Source: Kiritimatiellota bacterium
GTDB lineage: Bacteria; Verrucomicrobiota; Kiritimatiellia; Kiritimatiellales; Tichowtungiaceae
Length of the DNA stretch: 32,574 nucleotides
Assembly: GCA_014381785.1 (NCBI GenBank)
Contig: JACNKZ010000066.1
Location: 1 to 32,574, forward strand
Direction: 5' to 3'
Shown here: in pieces, positions 15,350-23,125 of the stretch
Position numbering within the stretch: the first letter of the stretch is position 1
Layout: every line of letters begins with the position of its first letter
Notes under the pieces: model-generated
Seen by the model: only the letters and a program-made list of their open reading frames with translations
What the model was told of the DNA's origin: nothing
Database searches by the model: none
Made by a program: the position numbers and the translations under genes

Positions 15350-15500
15350 TCCGAACAGACGTATTCGCCGCCAGGCCTTCTGCAAGGAGGCAAGGAGCAA
15401 CGCGACTGGCAACGTGCTTTTGATTTTTCCCCGAGCGCGACACGAAGTGTGTCGCTGGAGCTTGCGGCCGTAATGACACGACGCAAAATGACAACCGATA
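15350..15500. repeat. GC-rich hairpin-containing intergenic element
   Basis: The 420-bp gap between the DUF485 gene and the LpxC-like start contains no convincing gene. Its middle part is repeat-like, with a perfect 7-bp stem GCGACAC-GAAGT-GTGTCGC (15437-15455) and further short complementary GC-rich stretches (GCAAGGAGGC, GGCCTTCTGC). It resembles a remnant of a small dispersed element. Confidence 0.45.
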
Positions 15501-15575
15501 AATAATTTCCCGCAAGAAAATAGCGAGAGGAACGAGTGGTTAAAAAAGCACAGCGGCAAACCTCGGCCGAAAAAG

Positions 15576-15590
15576 TTCCAATGTTTGGAA
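15576..15590. repeat. TTCCAA-NNN-TTGGAA palindrome upstream of or within the LpxC-like gene
   Basis: Perfect arms, centre TGT. If translation starts at GTG 15536, the copy is coding (V-PMFG-T). If it starts at ATG 15665, the copy lies in the leader. Confidence 0.88.
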
Positions 15591-15664
15591 CTCGCAACGC
15601 CGAAAGCGCTTACGTATCGTATGACCCTGAAGAGTTGAGCCCTCAAAAACACGGATTTTACACA

Positions 15665-16693
15665 ATGAATAATGCAAAAGTTCCCGGTCGCCTGCTTGCC
15701 GGAGACCATAAAATTTTAACCGCCTCCTACAACGAATTTAACGCGATTCCGGTCGATCTGGATTTGACCGATCAGCCGACGCATCCGCCCCGCTCCGAGC
15801 AGAAAACCATCGCGCAGGCGGTAAGCGTTTCCGGTCCGGGAACGTTCGCTGGAAAATCCACCACCACCATCACCTTCGAGCCGACCGAGCGCGAAGGCTG
15901 GTGGCTCGACCGGACCGACCAGCCGGACTCCCTGCCGATCCGCGTGGCGATTGACAATGTCTGGACGACCGGATCGATCGTGAGCAACATTGTGCTGCGT
16001 GCAGGCAATCCGCACAACTATGTGCGTATGGTCGAGCACATCATCGCCCTGCGCATGGGCGTGGATGTGGATAATCTGCTGATCAAGATCGACGCCGGCG
16101 ACCCGCCGCTGTTCAACCGCGGCAGCATGGATCTGATTGACGCACTGGAACGCGCCGGACGTCGCACCCTGCCGGGCAGGATTAAGCATGTGACGGTCAA
16201 AGAGCCGGTGACCCTCTGCTGGCCGCACGGCCAGTTTGTGACGCTCGCCCCGCACAGCGGAACCGTTCCGAAACTGATCGTCGACGCCGCGGTGAATTTC
16301 CCGAATGCGATCGGACAGCAGCGGATTGTTTTCCCAGTCAACTATGAAAACACCCATACCGGTGCGCAAGCGCGTACCAACACCCCGTACGCCAAAATGC
16401 TCTACTGCAAAACCATCGGCAAAATCTTCGCCGACGTCCGCAATCTGGGCTACACCGACAAGAACATTCTGATTGCGAAAAAGACGGAGTACCACAACCA
16501 GCCTCGCCTGATGCACAAAAACAAATCGCTCGAAGCGGTCTGGCACCGCGGCGTGCTCGATCTGCTGGCGGCCATCGCGCTGATTCCCGATGCGCGCTTT
16601 GTCGGGAACATCACCTCCTACAAGGCGGGGCACCGCCTCGACTGCGACCTTGTCACGCAGCTCTATCTCAACGATTTGCTGAAAGAAATATGA
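15665..16693 (+). CDS. Divergent LpxC homologue (UDP-3-O-acyl-GlcNAc deacetylase family)
   Basis: A 342-aa protein resembling LpxC, the committed lipid A enzyme. Matches are VSGPGTFAGKSTTTITFEP, RMVEHIIALRMGVDVDNLLIKID (Glu124-His125, zinc and catalytic positions), ARTNTPY (Arg-Thr) and ITSYKAGHRLDCDLV (catalytic-type His323). The second zinc motif HxxxD is HRGVLD (His294, Asp299), one residue too long, and the Asp that supports the catalytic His in E. coli (Asp246) aligns with Ala. Activity is therefore uncertain. No ribosome-binding site precedes ATG 15665. GTG 15536, with GAGAGGA upstream, would add 43 non-conserved residues including a palindromic repeat. Downstream LPS-type genes support an envelope role. 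Confidence 0.75.
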   Translation: MNNAKVPGRLLAGDHKILTASYNEFNAIPVDLDLTDQPTHPPRSEQKTIAQAVSVSGPGTFAGKSTTTITFEPTEREGWWLDRTDQPDSLPIRVAIDNVWTTGSIVSNIVLRAGNPHNYVRMVEHIIALRMGVDVDNLLIKIDAGDPPLFNRGSMDLIDALERAGRRTLPGRIKHVTVKEPVTLCWPHGQFVTLAPHSGTVPKLIVDAAVNFPNAIGQQRIVFPVNYENTHTGAQARTNTPYAKMLYCKTIGKIFADVRNLGYTDKNILIAKKTEYHNQPRLMHKNKSLEAVWHRGVLDLLAAIALIPDARFVGNITSYKAGHRLDCDLVTQLYLNDLLKEI

Positions 16694-16781
16694 TGCAGGT
16701 TTCGAGATACAGGATGCGAGATGGCAACTCGTATACATTCAACAATCCAAGACTCCTTGACTCCACAACTCCATTCTCTCC

Positions 16782-17678
16782 ATGAATCCCCTCCGCGAAA
16801 AAACTGAATATATCCTGACCCGGGGGTTTTTCGCCGTGCTGCGGTGCTGCCCCGCCCCCGTCATATACGGCGCCTGCCGCGGATTCGCCTTCCTGTTTTA
16901 TCTACTGGGAATTAAACGGCGGGACATCACGCTGAAAAACCTGCGTCTAGCTTACCCGGAACTATCCGCAAAGGAACGCAGACGAATCGCGCGAAAAGCC
17001 TATGACCATTTTGGACAGTTAATTGCTGAATCTGCGATGGTTCTCTCAGGAAAGATCACCCGAGAAGGTCTGCAGGATCTAGTAGATAGCAGCGAGTTAC
17101 ACAAACTGCAGGCGCTGGAGGAAAGCACCGAAAAAGGCCTTCTTATCATCACCGGCCACCTGGGAAATTTTGAGCTGTTGGCTCACTACACCGGATGCCA
17201 AATGAAAAAACCGGGAACGGTTATTTTCCGGAGGGGAAGCAACCGACTGATTGACGACCGGATTGTAACCCCGCTGCGCCAATCGTTCGGCAACAAGGTA
17301 ATCTATAAAAGCCGGGCGCTGCCTCAGATTGTCCGGACACTGAAAAAGGGGAATCACGTTGGCATGCTGATTGATATCAAAACCAACTCCCGCGAAGGCG
17401 TTCCGGCTGTCTTTTTCGGCAACCAAACACTCGCAATAAAATCCAGCGCCTACCTGCAGATTAAACTGGGCGTCCCCGTTGTCGCGTTAAGTATGGTTCG
17501 TATCGCGCCAAAAAAATATAAACTGGTGGTTCTCGATCCAATCCACTGGGAAGACGACGGACGATCCATTAACGAGCAGGTTGCAGACCTGACACAACGA
17601 CACCACGCCGAGATTGAAACCCTGATCCGTCAGTATCCGGAACAGTGGCTCTGGATGCATGACCGCTGGAAACGCTGA
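16782..17678 (+). CDS. LpxL/HtrB-type lipid A acyltransferase
   Basis: A 298-aa member of the lysophospholipid acyltransferase (lipid A late acyltransferase) family. An N-terminal hydrophobic segment (FFAVLRCCPAPVIYGACRGFAFLFYLLG) would anchor it to the inner membrane. KNLRLAYPELSAKERRRIARKAYDHFG precedes the catalytic motif TGHLGNFELLAHY (HxxxxE type), then MLIDIKTNSREGVPAVFFGNQT. It would transfer a secondary acyl chain to lipid A. The stop overlaps the next start by 1 nt (TGATG), so it is coupled to the ELM1-like gene. The 88-bp upstream gap holds short direct repeats (GACTCC, ACTCC) and no ribosome-binding site. Confidence 0.92.
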   Translation: MNPLREKTEYILTRGFFAVLRCCPAPVIYGACRGFAFLFYLLGIKRRDITLKNLRLAYPELSAKERRRIARKAYDHFGQLIAESAMVLSGKITREGLQDLVDSSELHKLQALEESTEKGLLIITGHLGNFELLAHYTGCQMKKPGTVIFRRGSNRLIDDRIVTPLRQSFGNKVIYKSRALPQIVRTLKKGNHVGMLIDIKTNSREGVPAVFFGNQTLAIKSSAYLQIKLGVPVVALSMVRIAPKKYKLVVLDPIHWEDDGRSINEQVADLTQRHHAEIETLIRQYPEQWLWMHDRWKR

Positions 17679-18616
17679 TGAATGCACTGATTTTAACAGA
17701 TGGAAAGCCGGGACACTTCAACCAGTCGGTTGCGCTCTGCACAAACACCGGGCTCAACTACGAGCTGGTTGAGGTGAGCTACCGCAGCAAAACCGCCAAA
17801 GCGCTCTCTTACCTATTTGATCACCGCGGCATTTATACGGAAAAACTCTTCACCTGCCACCTGTCACCTGCCACCTGTCACCTGATTGTTTCCACCGGCT
17901 CAACAACCTTCTACCCCAACAAAGTGCTGGCCCGCAAACTGGGCCTGCCCAACATCGCCATTCTGAATCCGAAAGGCTACCGCCCCGACTTCTCCGCCAT
18001 TCTGTGCCCGGCCTACGACCACCCGCCGAAAAAAGAAAACATCATCGAACTGCCGCTCAATCTCTGTGCGGCCGACCCCGCCTTCTTTGAAGAAAAGACG
18101 GCGGAATTCAAAACCAAACACGCGGCGCAGGCTCCGGCCGTCGGGTTTATCATCGGCGGCTCCAACGCCGTGTCCACCATGGATGCGGCCGAACTGAAAA
18201 CAAAGCTGGAGCAGGCCTTCGCACTCACCGAAGGTTGCGAACGCTGGGTGACCACCTCGCGCCGCACCCCAAAAGAGGTGGAAGAGCTCATTGAGGCGCT
18301 TCCTTTTGACTACACCCTGATCAACTCGTGCGATCCGTACAATCCCGTCCCGGCCTTCATCCAGCTGTGCGACCGTCTGTTCGTCACCTCCGACTCCGCC
18401 TCTATGGCCAGCGAAACGGCCAGCTTCGGCAGCGCCAACGTGGAAATTCTGATGAACCGCCAGCTGAAGAGCCCCAACAAATTCGAGGAGCTTTTCCAAG
18501 GTTTGGAAAAACGCGGCGCGGTGCATCTGTTCGATGGAACCCTCGGCCATGCCGACAAAAAAATCGACCTGGCCCCCCTGCTCAAACAGGCACTGAACCG
18601 CGCGATCCGGCACTAA
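17678..18616 (+). CDS. ELM1/GtrOC1-family putative glycosyltransferase
   Basis: A 312-aa protein opening MNALILTDGKPGHFNQSVAL and containing LIVSTGSTTFYPNKVLARKLGLPNIAILNP, GFIIGGSNA, WVTTSRRTPKEVEELI and LFVTSDSASMASETASFG. These match the ELM1/GtrOC1 family, which includes predicted LPS core glycosyltransferases with a GT-B-like fold. Coupling to an LpxL-type gene supports a role in LPS assembly. Two repeats are embedded: a CACCTGY heptamer tract encoding CHLSPATCHL (about residues 58-69), and a TTCCAAGGTTTGGAA palindrome encoding FQGLE (residues 273-277). Confidence 0.85.
   Translation: MNALILTDGKPGHFNQSVALCTNTGLNYELVEVSYRSKTAKALSYLFDHRGIYTEKLFTCHLSPATCHLIVSTGSTTFYPNKVLARKLGLPNIAILNPKGYRPDFSAILCPAYDHPPKKENIIELPLNLCAADPAFFEEKTAEFKTKHAAQAPAVGFIIGGSNAVSTMDAAELKTKLEQAFALTEGCERWVTTSRRTPKEVEELIEALPFDYTLINSCDPYNPVPAFIQLCDRLFVTSDSASMASETASFGSANVEILMNRQLKSPNKFEELFQGLEKRGAVHLFDGTLGHADKKIDLAPLLKQALNRAIRH
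17851..17884 (+). repeat. Heptanucleotide tandem repeat CACCTGY inside the glycosyltransferase gene
   Basis: The order CACCTGC, CACCTGT, CACCTGC, CACCTGT, CACCTG gives 4.9 units in 34 bp. A unit length of 7 is not a multiple of three, so gain or loss of a unit would shift the frame near residue 60. Confidence 0.92.
18494..18508. repeat. TTCCAA-NNN-TTGGAA palindrome inside the ELM1-like gene
   Basis: Perfect arms, centre GGT on the coding strand, in the frame TTC CAA GGT TTG GAA (FQGLE). Confidence 0.9.
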
Positions 18617-18757
18617 TCCCCTATTCGTGATTATTGCCACTGCGTTGCTCCACAATCGTGTAGCCTAGCTCGCCTTCGGCTCGGCTTGTGCAGATTCGCG
18701 GGAAGATTTCTCGTATTCACGATTTCAATTTTCCGCAGCGGCGGTAGACTGCTCCGC

Positions 18758-19978
18758 ATGAAAATCAATCCCTTTAAAGCATGGCGGCCGGCTCCCGAAA
18801 AAGCCGGGGACGTGGCATCGGTACCCTACGATGTAGTGACAACCAAACAGGCGGCGGCGCTGGCCGCAGGCAACCCCGACTCCTTTCTGCACGTCGTGCG
18901 GGCGGAAATCGACCTGCCGGAAGGCACCGACATCTACAGCGATGTCGTTTACGCCAAAGCCAAAGAAAATCTGCAGCGCATGATGGCCGACGGCACCCTC
19001 ATCCGCGAAGAAGCCCCCCGTTTCTACCTCTACAGCCAGCAGATGGGCGACCACCTGCAGTACGGCGTTGTCGCCGGCTGCCACATCGAGGACTACGAAA
19101 ACGGGCTGATCAAAATTCACGAAAAAACCCGCAAGGTGAAAGAACAGGACCGCACCCGCTACGTCGATGAACTCAACGCCAACACCGGCCCCGTTTTCCT
19201 CACCTGTAAAGACAGCGACTTGATCGGCAGCCTGATGGAGCAGATTGCCGCCACCGAACCGCTCTACAAGTTCACCGCGCCCGACGGCATCATTCACACC
19301 GTCTGGATCATTGAAGAAACCGGTGCCTTCGCCGCCGCCTTCGCCGAAGTCCCTGCCTTCTACGTCGCCGACGGGCACCACCGCTCCGCCAGCGCCGCCG
19401 CCGTCGGCCGTGCGCGCCGCGAGGCCAACCCGAATCACACCGGCGATGAGCCCTACAACTGGTTCCTCGCCGTCATCTTCCCGGAAAGTCAGCTCAAAAT
19501 TCTGCCCTACAATCGCGTCGTGCTCAGCCTCGGCAACCAGACGGCCGAAGAATTCACCGCCAAACTGAGCGAAGGCTTCGATATATCGTATAACGATATA
19601 TCCACACCGAAACAGTCGGGCTCGGTTTGCATGTACATGGACGGGAAATGGAGCACCTTGACACCGAAAGAAGCCATTCCCTCCGACCCGGTCGGCGCGC
19701 TTGACGTCAGCATTCTTCAAGACCGCGTGCTGGCTCCCCTGCTCGGCATCGACGATCCGCGCGAAAGCGACGACATCGACTTTGTGGGCGGCATTCACGG
19801 CACCGCCGAGCTCGAGCGCCGCGTGGACGAGGGAGAGGCCGTTGTGGCCTTCTCACTTTACCCGACCACCATCGCCCAGCTAATGGATGTGGCCGATGCC
19901 GGACTGCTGATGCCGCCCAAAAGCACCTGGTTCGAGCCCAAGCTCCGCTCCGGTCTTCTCGTGAACACACTCGACTAG
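18758..19978 (+). CDS. DUF1015 family protein
   Basis: A 406-aa soluble protein of the DUF1015 family. Markers are NPFKAWRPAPEKAGDVASVPYDVV near the start, FYLYSQQMGDHLQYGVVAGCHIEDY, IKIHEKTRKVKEQDRTRYVDELNANTGPVF, the conserved YVADGHHRSASAAAVGR and the C-terminal MPPKSTWFEPKLRSGLLVN. The biochemical function is unknown; the family is widespread and often near serine or amino-acid metabolism genes. ATG 18758 is chosen because the family N-terminus starts there; 24 upstream in-frame residues look unrelated. The 141-bp gap before it carries small hairpins (GCTCGCCTTCGGCTCGGC) and a separated ATTCGTGA/TATTCACGA pair. Confidence 0.9.
   Translation: MKINPFKAWRPAPEKAGDVASVPYDVVTTKQAAALAAGNPDSFLHVVRAEIDLPEGTDIYSDVVYAKAKENLQRMMADGTLIREEAPRFYLYSQQMGDHLQYGVVAGCHIEDYENGLIKIHEKTRKVKEQDRTRYVDELNANTGPVFLTCKDSDLIGSLMEQIAATEPLYKFTAPDGIIHTVWIIEETGAFAAAFAEVPAFYVADGHHRSASAAAVGRARREANPNHTGDEPYNWFLAVIFPESQLKILPYNRVVLSLGNQTAEEFTAKLSEGFDISYNDISTPKQSGSVCMYMDGKWSTLTPKEAIPSDPVGALDVSILQDRVLAPLLGIDDPRESDDIDFVGGIHGTAELERRVDEGEAVVAFSLYPTTIAQLMDVADAGLLMPPKSTWFEPKLRSGLLVNTLD
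19580..19602. repeat. AT-rich perfect inverted repeat inside the DUF1015 gene
   Basis: GATATATCG, loop TATAA, CGATATATC: 9-bp perfect arms in an otherwise GC-rich gene. It encodes DISYNDIS using two ATA codons, which are rare in the neighbouring sequence. It looks like an inserted short palindrome. Confidence 0.85.
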
Positions 19979-20035
19979 AGAGTGGAGTGGCGGAGTAAAG
20001 GAGGAGTGGATTCGTGAAAATCCGGTGCCTCCCGT

Positions 20036-20050
20036 TTCCGATGCTTGGAA
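20036..20050. repeat. TTCCAA-NNN-TTGGAA palindrome, intergenic (left of pair)
   Basis: TTCCGATGCTTGGAA, one arm mismatch from the consensus. Confidence 0.78.
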
Positions 20051-20107
20051 AAAATATGCGCCGCGGCGCCCTGCCCGCAGTGCTACAGCGTTGCAGGCGG
20101 GAGTCGG

Positions 20108-20122
20108 TTCCAATGGTTGGAA
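20108..20122. repeat. TTCCAA-NNN-TTGGAA palindrome, intergenic (right of pair)
   Basis: TTCCAATGGTTGGAA with perfect arms. It lies 57 bp after the previous copy and 64 bp before corA. Confidence 0.87.
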
Positions 20123-20186
20123 AATAATTGGTTTGCGAGATCAGTGTGCCTATGATGCGGGAAATTCCGCAACCTAAGTGACTCCT

Positions 20187-21272
20187 ATGAAAAAGAAAAC
20201 CCGTCTGATGCGTCCGCAGCGAAAAGTCGGCATGATGCCCGGCTCGCTGATCATTGATCCTTCCTGGCCGGAACCGACCATTCACGTGATGGCATACGGA
20301 CCGGATGCGCTTGAAGAGAAAACGGTTGAGAGCGTTCGTGAGCTCGAAGCGTTTGTTGGCAAGTGGCCAGTGACGTGGATCAATGTGAACGGGTTGGGCA
20401 GCGAAGAAACCTTGCGGCAGCTCGGCGCGATGTTTGACCTGCATCCGCTGGCATTGGAGGACGTGGTCAGCCTGCGCCAGCGCTCCAAGGTGGACGACTA
20501 CGACTCCACGCTCTACACCGCCATGCGAATGCTCTCCTTCCATGAGGGACGCCTGTCCGGCGAGCAGGTGAGCTTTTTTCTGGGGAAGAAGTTTGTGCTG
20601 ACGTTCCAGGAAATAGAAGGCGACTGCCTCGACCCGGTGCGCGAGCGGATTCGCGCCCGCGCTGGCCGCATCCGCAGCGCCGGGCCGGACTATCTGCTCT
20701 ACGCGCTGATCGACTCGATTGTGGACGCCTATTTTCCGGTTCTGGAAGCCTACGATGTCCGTCTGGAAAATCTGGAAGAAGATGTTCTGGGTCGCCCGGA
20801 CAATACAACGCGGAGCCAGCTATTCGAAATTAAACACGACTTGACCCGTCTGCGCCGCACGTTGTGGCCGGTGCGCGAGATGGCGGGCGCACTGGCGCAT
20901 TCCGAATCGAAGCTGATTACCCAGCCAACGCTGGTTTACCTGCGCGACTGTCAGGATCATGCGGTGCAGCTGCTCGAACTGGCGGAATCCTACCGAGAAA
21001 CCGGATCGAGCCTGATGGACTTTTATCTGTCGAGCATCAGCAACCGCATGAATGAAATCATGAAGGTACTAACGATCATCGGTAGCATCTTCATTCCGCT
21101 CACCTTCATTGCCGGAGTCTACGGGATGAACTTTGACAACATGCCGGAACTGCACACGAAAAACGGCTACTTCGTTGCCATGACGGTTATGATTCTACTC
21201 GGCCTCGGCATGTTCGCATGGTTCATCCATAAAGGCTGGCTGGCACCGCCCCGCAAGCCCCGACAGGAATAA
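20187..21272 (+). CDS. corA: CorA-family magnesium/cobalt transporter
   Basis: A 361-aa homopentameric divalent cation channel. The cytoplasmic N-terminal part contains WINVNGLGSEETLRQLGAMFDLHPLALEDVV and a long helical region. Two C-terminal membrane helices follow, the first ending in the signature YGMNFDNMPEL (GMN selectivity motif). An in-frame GTG at 20178 is possible but ATG 20187 is preferred. No Shine-Dalgarno is seen. The downstream TPR gene starts 67 bp after its stop. Confidence 0.95.
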   Translation: MKKKTRLMRPQRKVGMMPGSLIIDPSWPEPTIHVMAYGPDALEEKTVESVRELEAFVGKWPVTWINVNGLGSEETLRQLGAMFDLHPLALEDVVSLRQRSKVDDYDSTLYTAMRMLSFHEGRLSGEQVSFFLGKKFVLTFQEIEGDCLDPVRERIRARAGRIRSAGPDYLLYALIDSIVDAYFPVLEAYDVRLENLEEDVLGRPDNTTRSQLFEIKHDLTRLRRTLWPVREMAGALAHSESKLITQPTLVYLRDCQDHAVQLLELAESYRETGSSLMDFYLSSISNRMNEIMKVLTIIGSIFIPLTFIAGVYGMNFDNMPELHTKNGYFVAMTVMILLGLGMFAWFIHKGWLAPPRKPRQE

Positions 21273-21339
21273 TCTTCCCAGCACCTGAAAAACCCGGCCC
21301 AGTTGGTGTAAGAGGACGCGTGCCTGGAAAAAGCAAAAA

Positions 21340-22983
21340 ATGGATGAAGCCGCGAAAAAAATGAAGTCAAACCGGATCGTCGTCTCGATCTGCTTTTTAC
21401 TGGCATTGATGGTATGGGGTGTTTTCGGACAGACGCTTCGCTATGAGTTCGTCAACTATGATGACGGCAGGTATGTGTACGAGAACCCGGTTATATCAAA
21501 AGGGGTGACACTGGAGAGTTCGCGCTGGATCCTCACGCATCCACACGGGGTTAATTGGCATCCGCTGACATCCTTTTCCCACATGCTAGATTGCCAGATC
21601 TACGGACTGGCCCCCGGCGGACACCACGGGACAAATGTCTTGCTCCATATGGCGACAGCGATTCTTCTTTTTCTGGTGTTACGACAGATAACCGGCTCGC
21701 TCTGGCGCAGTGCGGTTGTGACCGCACTATTTGCCATCCATCCGCTACGGGTTGAATCTGTCGCCTGGATTTCTGAACGGAAGGATGTGCTCAGCGGTCT
21801 CTTTTTCATGCTGACGCTCGGAGCCTATATCCGCTACGTGCGCCGTCCGTTTTCATCCGGGCGCTATGCGACGATCGCCGTTTTTTTCATTTTGGGAATG
21901 ATGTCCAAACCCATGCTGGTGACTCTGCCATTCGTTCTCTTGTTGCTGGACTTCTGGCCGCTGGGCCGATTCCAAACCTTGGAAACAAAAAAAACGATCA
22001 TACGGCCGGTTCTTGAAAAAATCCCGCTGCTGCTGCTGTCTGCTGTTTTTTGCGGCATTACAGTGTGGGCTCAGCGGGGAGCGATCTCTATCGCCACGCC
22101 ACTGCCTGTTCCGTGGCGTTTCGGAAACGCTTTCTGTTCGTATGCAATCTACATCAAACAAATGATCTTCCCGTTCGGACTGGCGCTGCTTTACCCTCAT
22201 CAGGAAACCAACCTTCCGCTGTGGGAAATCGGCATATCCGTTACCCTGCTGGCCGGGATCTCCTGGGGCGTTTTTGCCGGACGAAAGAAATACCCATACC
22301 TGATAACCGGATGGTTTTGGTATCTCGGGATGCTGGCTCCCGTCATTGGAATCATGCAGGTTGGCCCACAGGCTCATGCGGATCGTTATACCTATCTTCC
22401 CCAGATCGGGCTGGCAATCATGGCCGTATGGCTGACAGCCGACTGGTGCACCTCCCCGCGATACCGCCGCGCGGTGCTGTCTACGGCTGCGGCAGCCGTT
22501 CTGACCCTCCTGGCTGTAACGGCGCACCGCCAAACCCGCTATTGGCACGACAGCGTCTCCCTCTGGACCCGCACGCTGACATGCACCGAAGGAAATTGTC
22601 TGGCTCAGAACAATCTGGGCGGCTTATTGGGCCAGAAGGGACAGTTCAAACAAGCTATCCTGCATTTTGAGAAGGCGCTTGAGATCAACCCGGATTTTGC
22701 CGATCCATCCTACAATCTGGGAGTTATACTTGGCTCACAGGGACAATTCGACAAAGCGATTCCGCATCTCGAAAAAGCACTGGCAATCAACCCGAATAAT
22801 GCAGAATGGCATTGCACGTTGGGTATCGTGTTTACCAAACAGACCAACTTCGTCGCGGCCATTCGGCAATACGAGAGGGCTCTGCAGATTAATCTGAACT
22901 GTATTGAAGCTGAAAACAGTCTGGCGGAAATTCCGCATCACGAACTGAAAAAAGAGCCTGCCGATAAGGATACAGTTGAGTGA
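21340..22983 (+). CDS. TMTC-like polytopic membrane protein with C-terminal TPR repeats
   Basis: A 547-aa protein with about ten membrane segments over residues 10-400 and about three TPR units at roughly 424-525 (NNLGGLLGQKGQFKQAILHFEKALEINPD and two more). The first extracytoplasmic loop has FVNYDDGRYVYENPVI, an acidic motif typical of GT-C glycosyltransferases. HHGTNVLLHMATAILLF and HPLRVESVAWISERKDVLSGLFFM match the TMTC/DUF1736 group. A role in sugar transfer to exported proteins or glycans is inferred from the fold, not shown. A TTCCAAACCTTGGAA palindrome encodes FQTLE (residues 211-215). A second ATG at 21361 is an alternative start. Confidence 0.82.
   Translation: MDEAAKKMKSNRIVVSICFLLALMVWGVFGQTLRYEFVNYDDGRYVYENPVISKGVTLESSRWILTHPHGVNWHPLTSFSHMLDCQIYGLAPGGHHGTNVLLHMATAILLFLVLRQITGSLWRSAVVTALFAIHPLRVESVAWISERKDVLSGLFFMLTLGAYIRYVRRPFSSGRYATIAVFFILGMMSKPMLVTLPFVLLLLDFWPLGRFQTLETKKTIIRPVLEKIPLLLLSAVFCGITVWAQRGAISIATPLPVPWRFGNAFCSYAIYIKQMIFPFGLALLYPHQETNLPLWEIGISVTLLAGISWGVFAGRKKYPYLITGWFWYLGMLAPVIGIMQVGPQAHADRYTYLPQIGLAIMAVWLTADWCTSPRYRRAVLSTAAAAVLTLLAVTAHRQTRYWHDSVSLWTRTLTCTEGNCLAQNNLGGLLGQKGQFKQAILHFEKALEINPDFADPSYNLGVILGSQGQFDKAIPHLEKALAINPNNAEWHCTLGIVFTKQTNFVAAIRQYERALQINLNCIEAENSLAEIPHHELKKEPADKDTVE
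21970..21984. repeat. TTCCAA-NNN-TTGGAA palindrome inside the TMTC-like gene
   Basis: Perfect arms, centre ACC on the coding strand (GGT on the other), in the frame TTC CAA ACC TTG GAA. Confidence 0.9.
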
Positions 22984-23005
22984 CCGTGTCGGCTCCTTTC
23001 AAACG

Positions 23006-23052
23006 TTCCAATCATCCTCCTTCGCCAAAGGCTCCGGCGGGACAGGTTGGAA
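23006..23052. repeat. Split TTCCAA...TTGGAA palindrome carrying a 35-bp GC-rich insert
   Basis: Left arm TTCCAA (23006-23011) and right arm TTGGAA (23047-23052) are separated by 35 nt instead of 3. The insert contains CCTTCGCCAAAGGCTCCGGC followed by GGGACAGG. This may be a palindrome interrupted by a second small element, or a variant family member. Confidence 0.55.
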
Positions 23053-23081
23053 AATAAAAAAGCCGCCCGATTAAGGACGGC
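23053..23081 (-). terminator. Terminator downstream of fabF
   Basis: GCCGCCC-GATTAA-GGACGGC (23062-23081; one mismatch) is followed on the minus strand by TTTTTTATTTT. It lies 44 nt past the fabF stop. Confidence 0.7.
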
Positions 23082-23084
23082 CTT

Positions 23085-23104
23085 GCAGGCTGAGCCTGCA
23101 CCCA
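23085..23104. repeat. 20-bp dispersed repeat, second copy (reverse orientation)
   Basis: Reverse complement of TGGGTGCAGGCTCAGCCTGC at 7443-7462, identical over all 20 bp. It lies between the fabF terminator and the fabF stop codon and near the split TTCCAA element. Confidence 0.85.
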
Positions 23105-23125
23105 TTTATTTTCCCCCTCGGGGCC

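Larger units (their letters stand above)
19979..20186. repeat. Repeat-filled spacer between DUF1015 gene and corA
   Basis: The 208-bp gap holds a GGAGTGG/GGAGTAAAGGAGG simple tract (19980-20010), then two TTCCAA palindromes (20036, 20108) flanking a GC-rich stretch with CCCGC and GCGGG complementary ends. No gene is seen. Confidence 0.6.

Noticed and set aside
15265-15709. Minus-strand open frames in the spacer upstream of the LpxC-like gene
   Set aside because: They have no recognisable domain, no ribosome-binding site and cross hairpin repeats.
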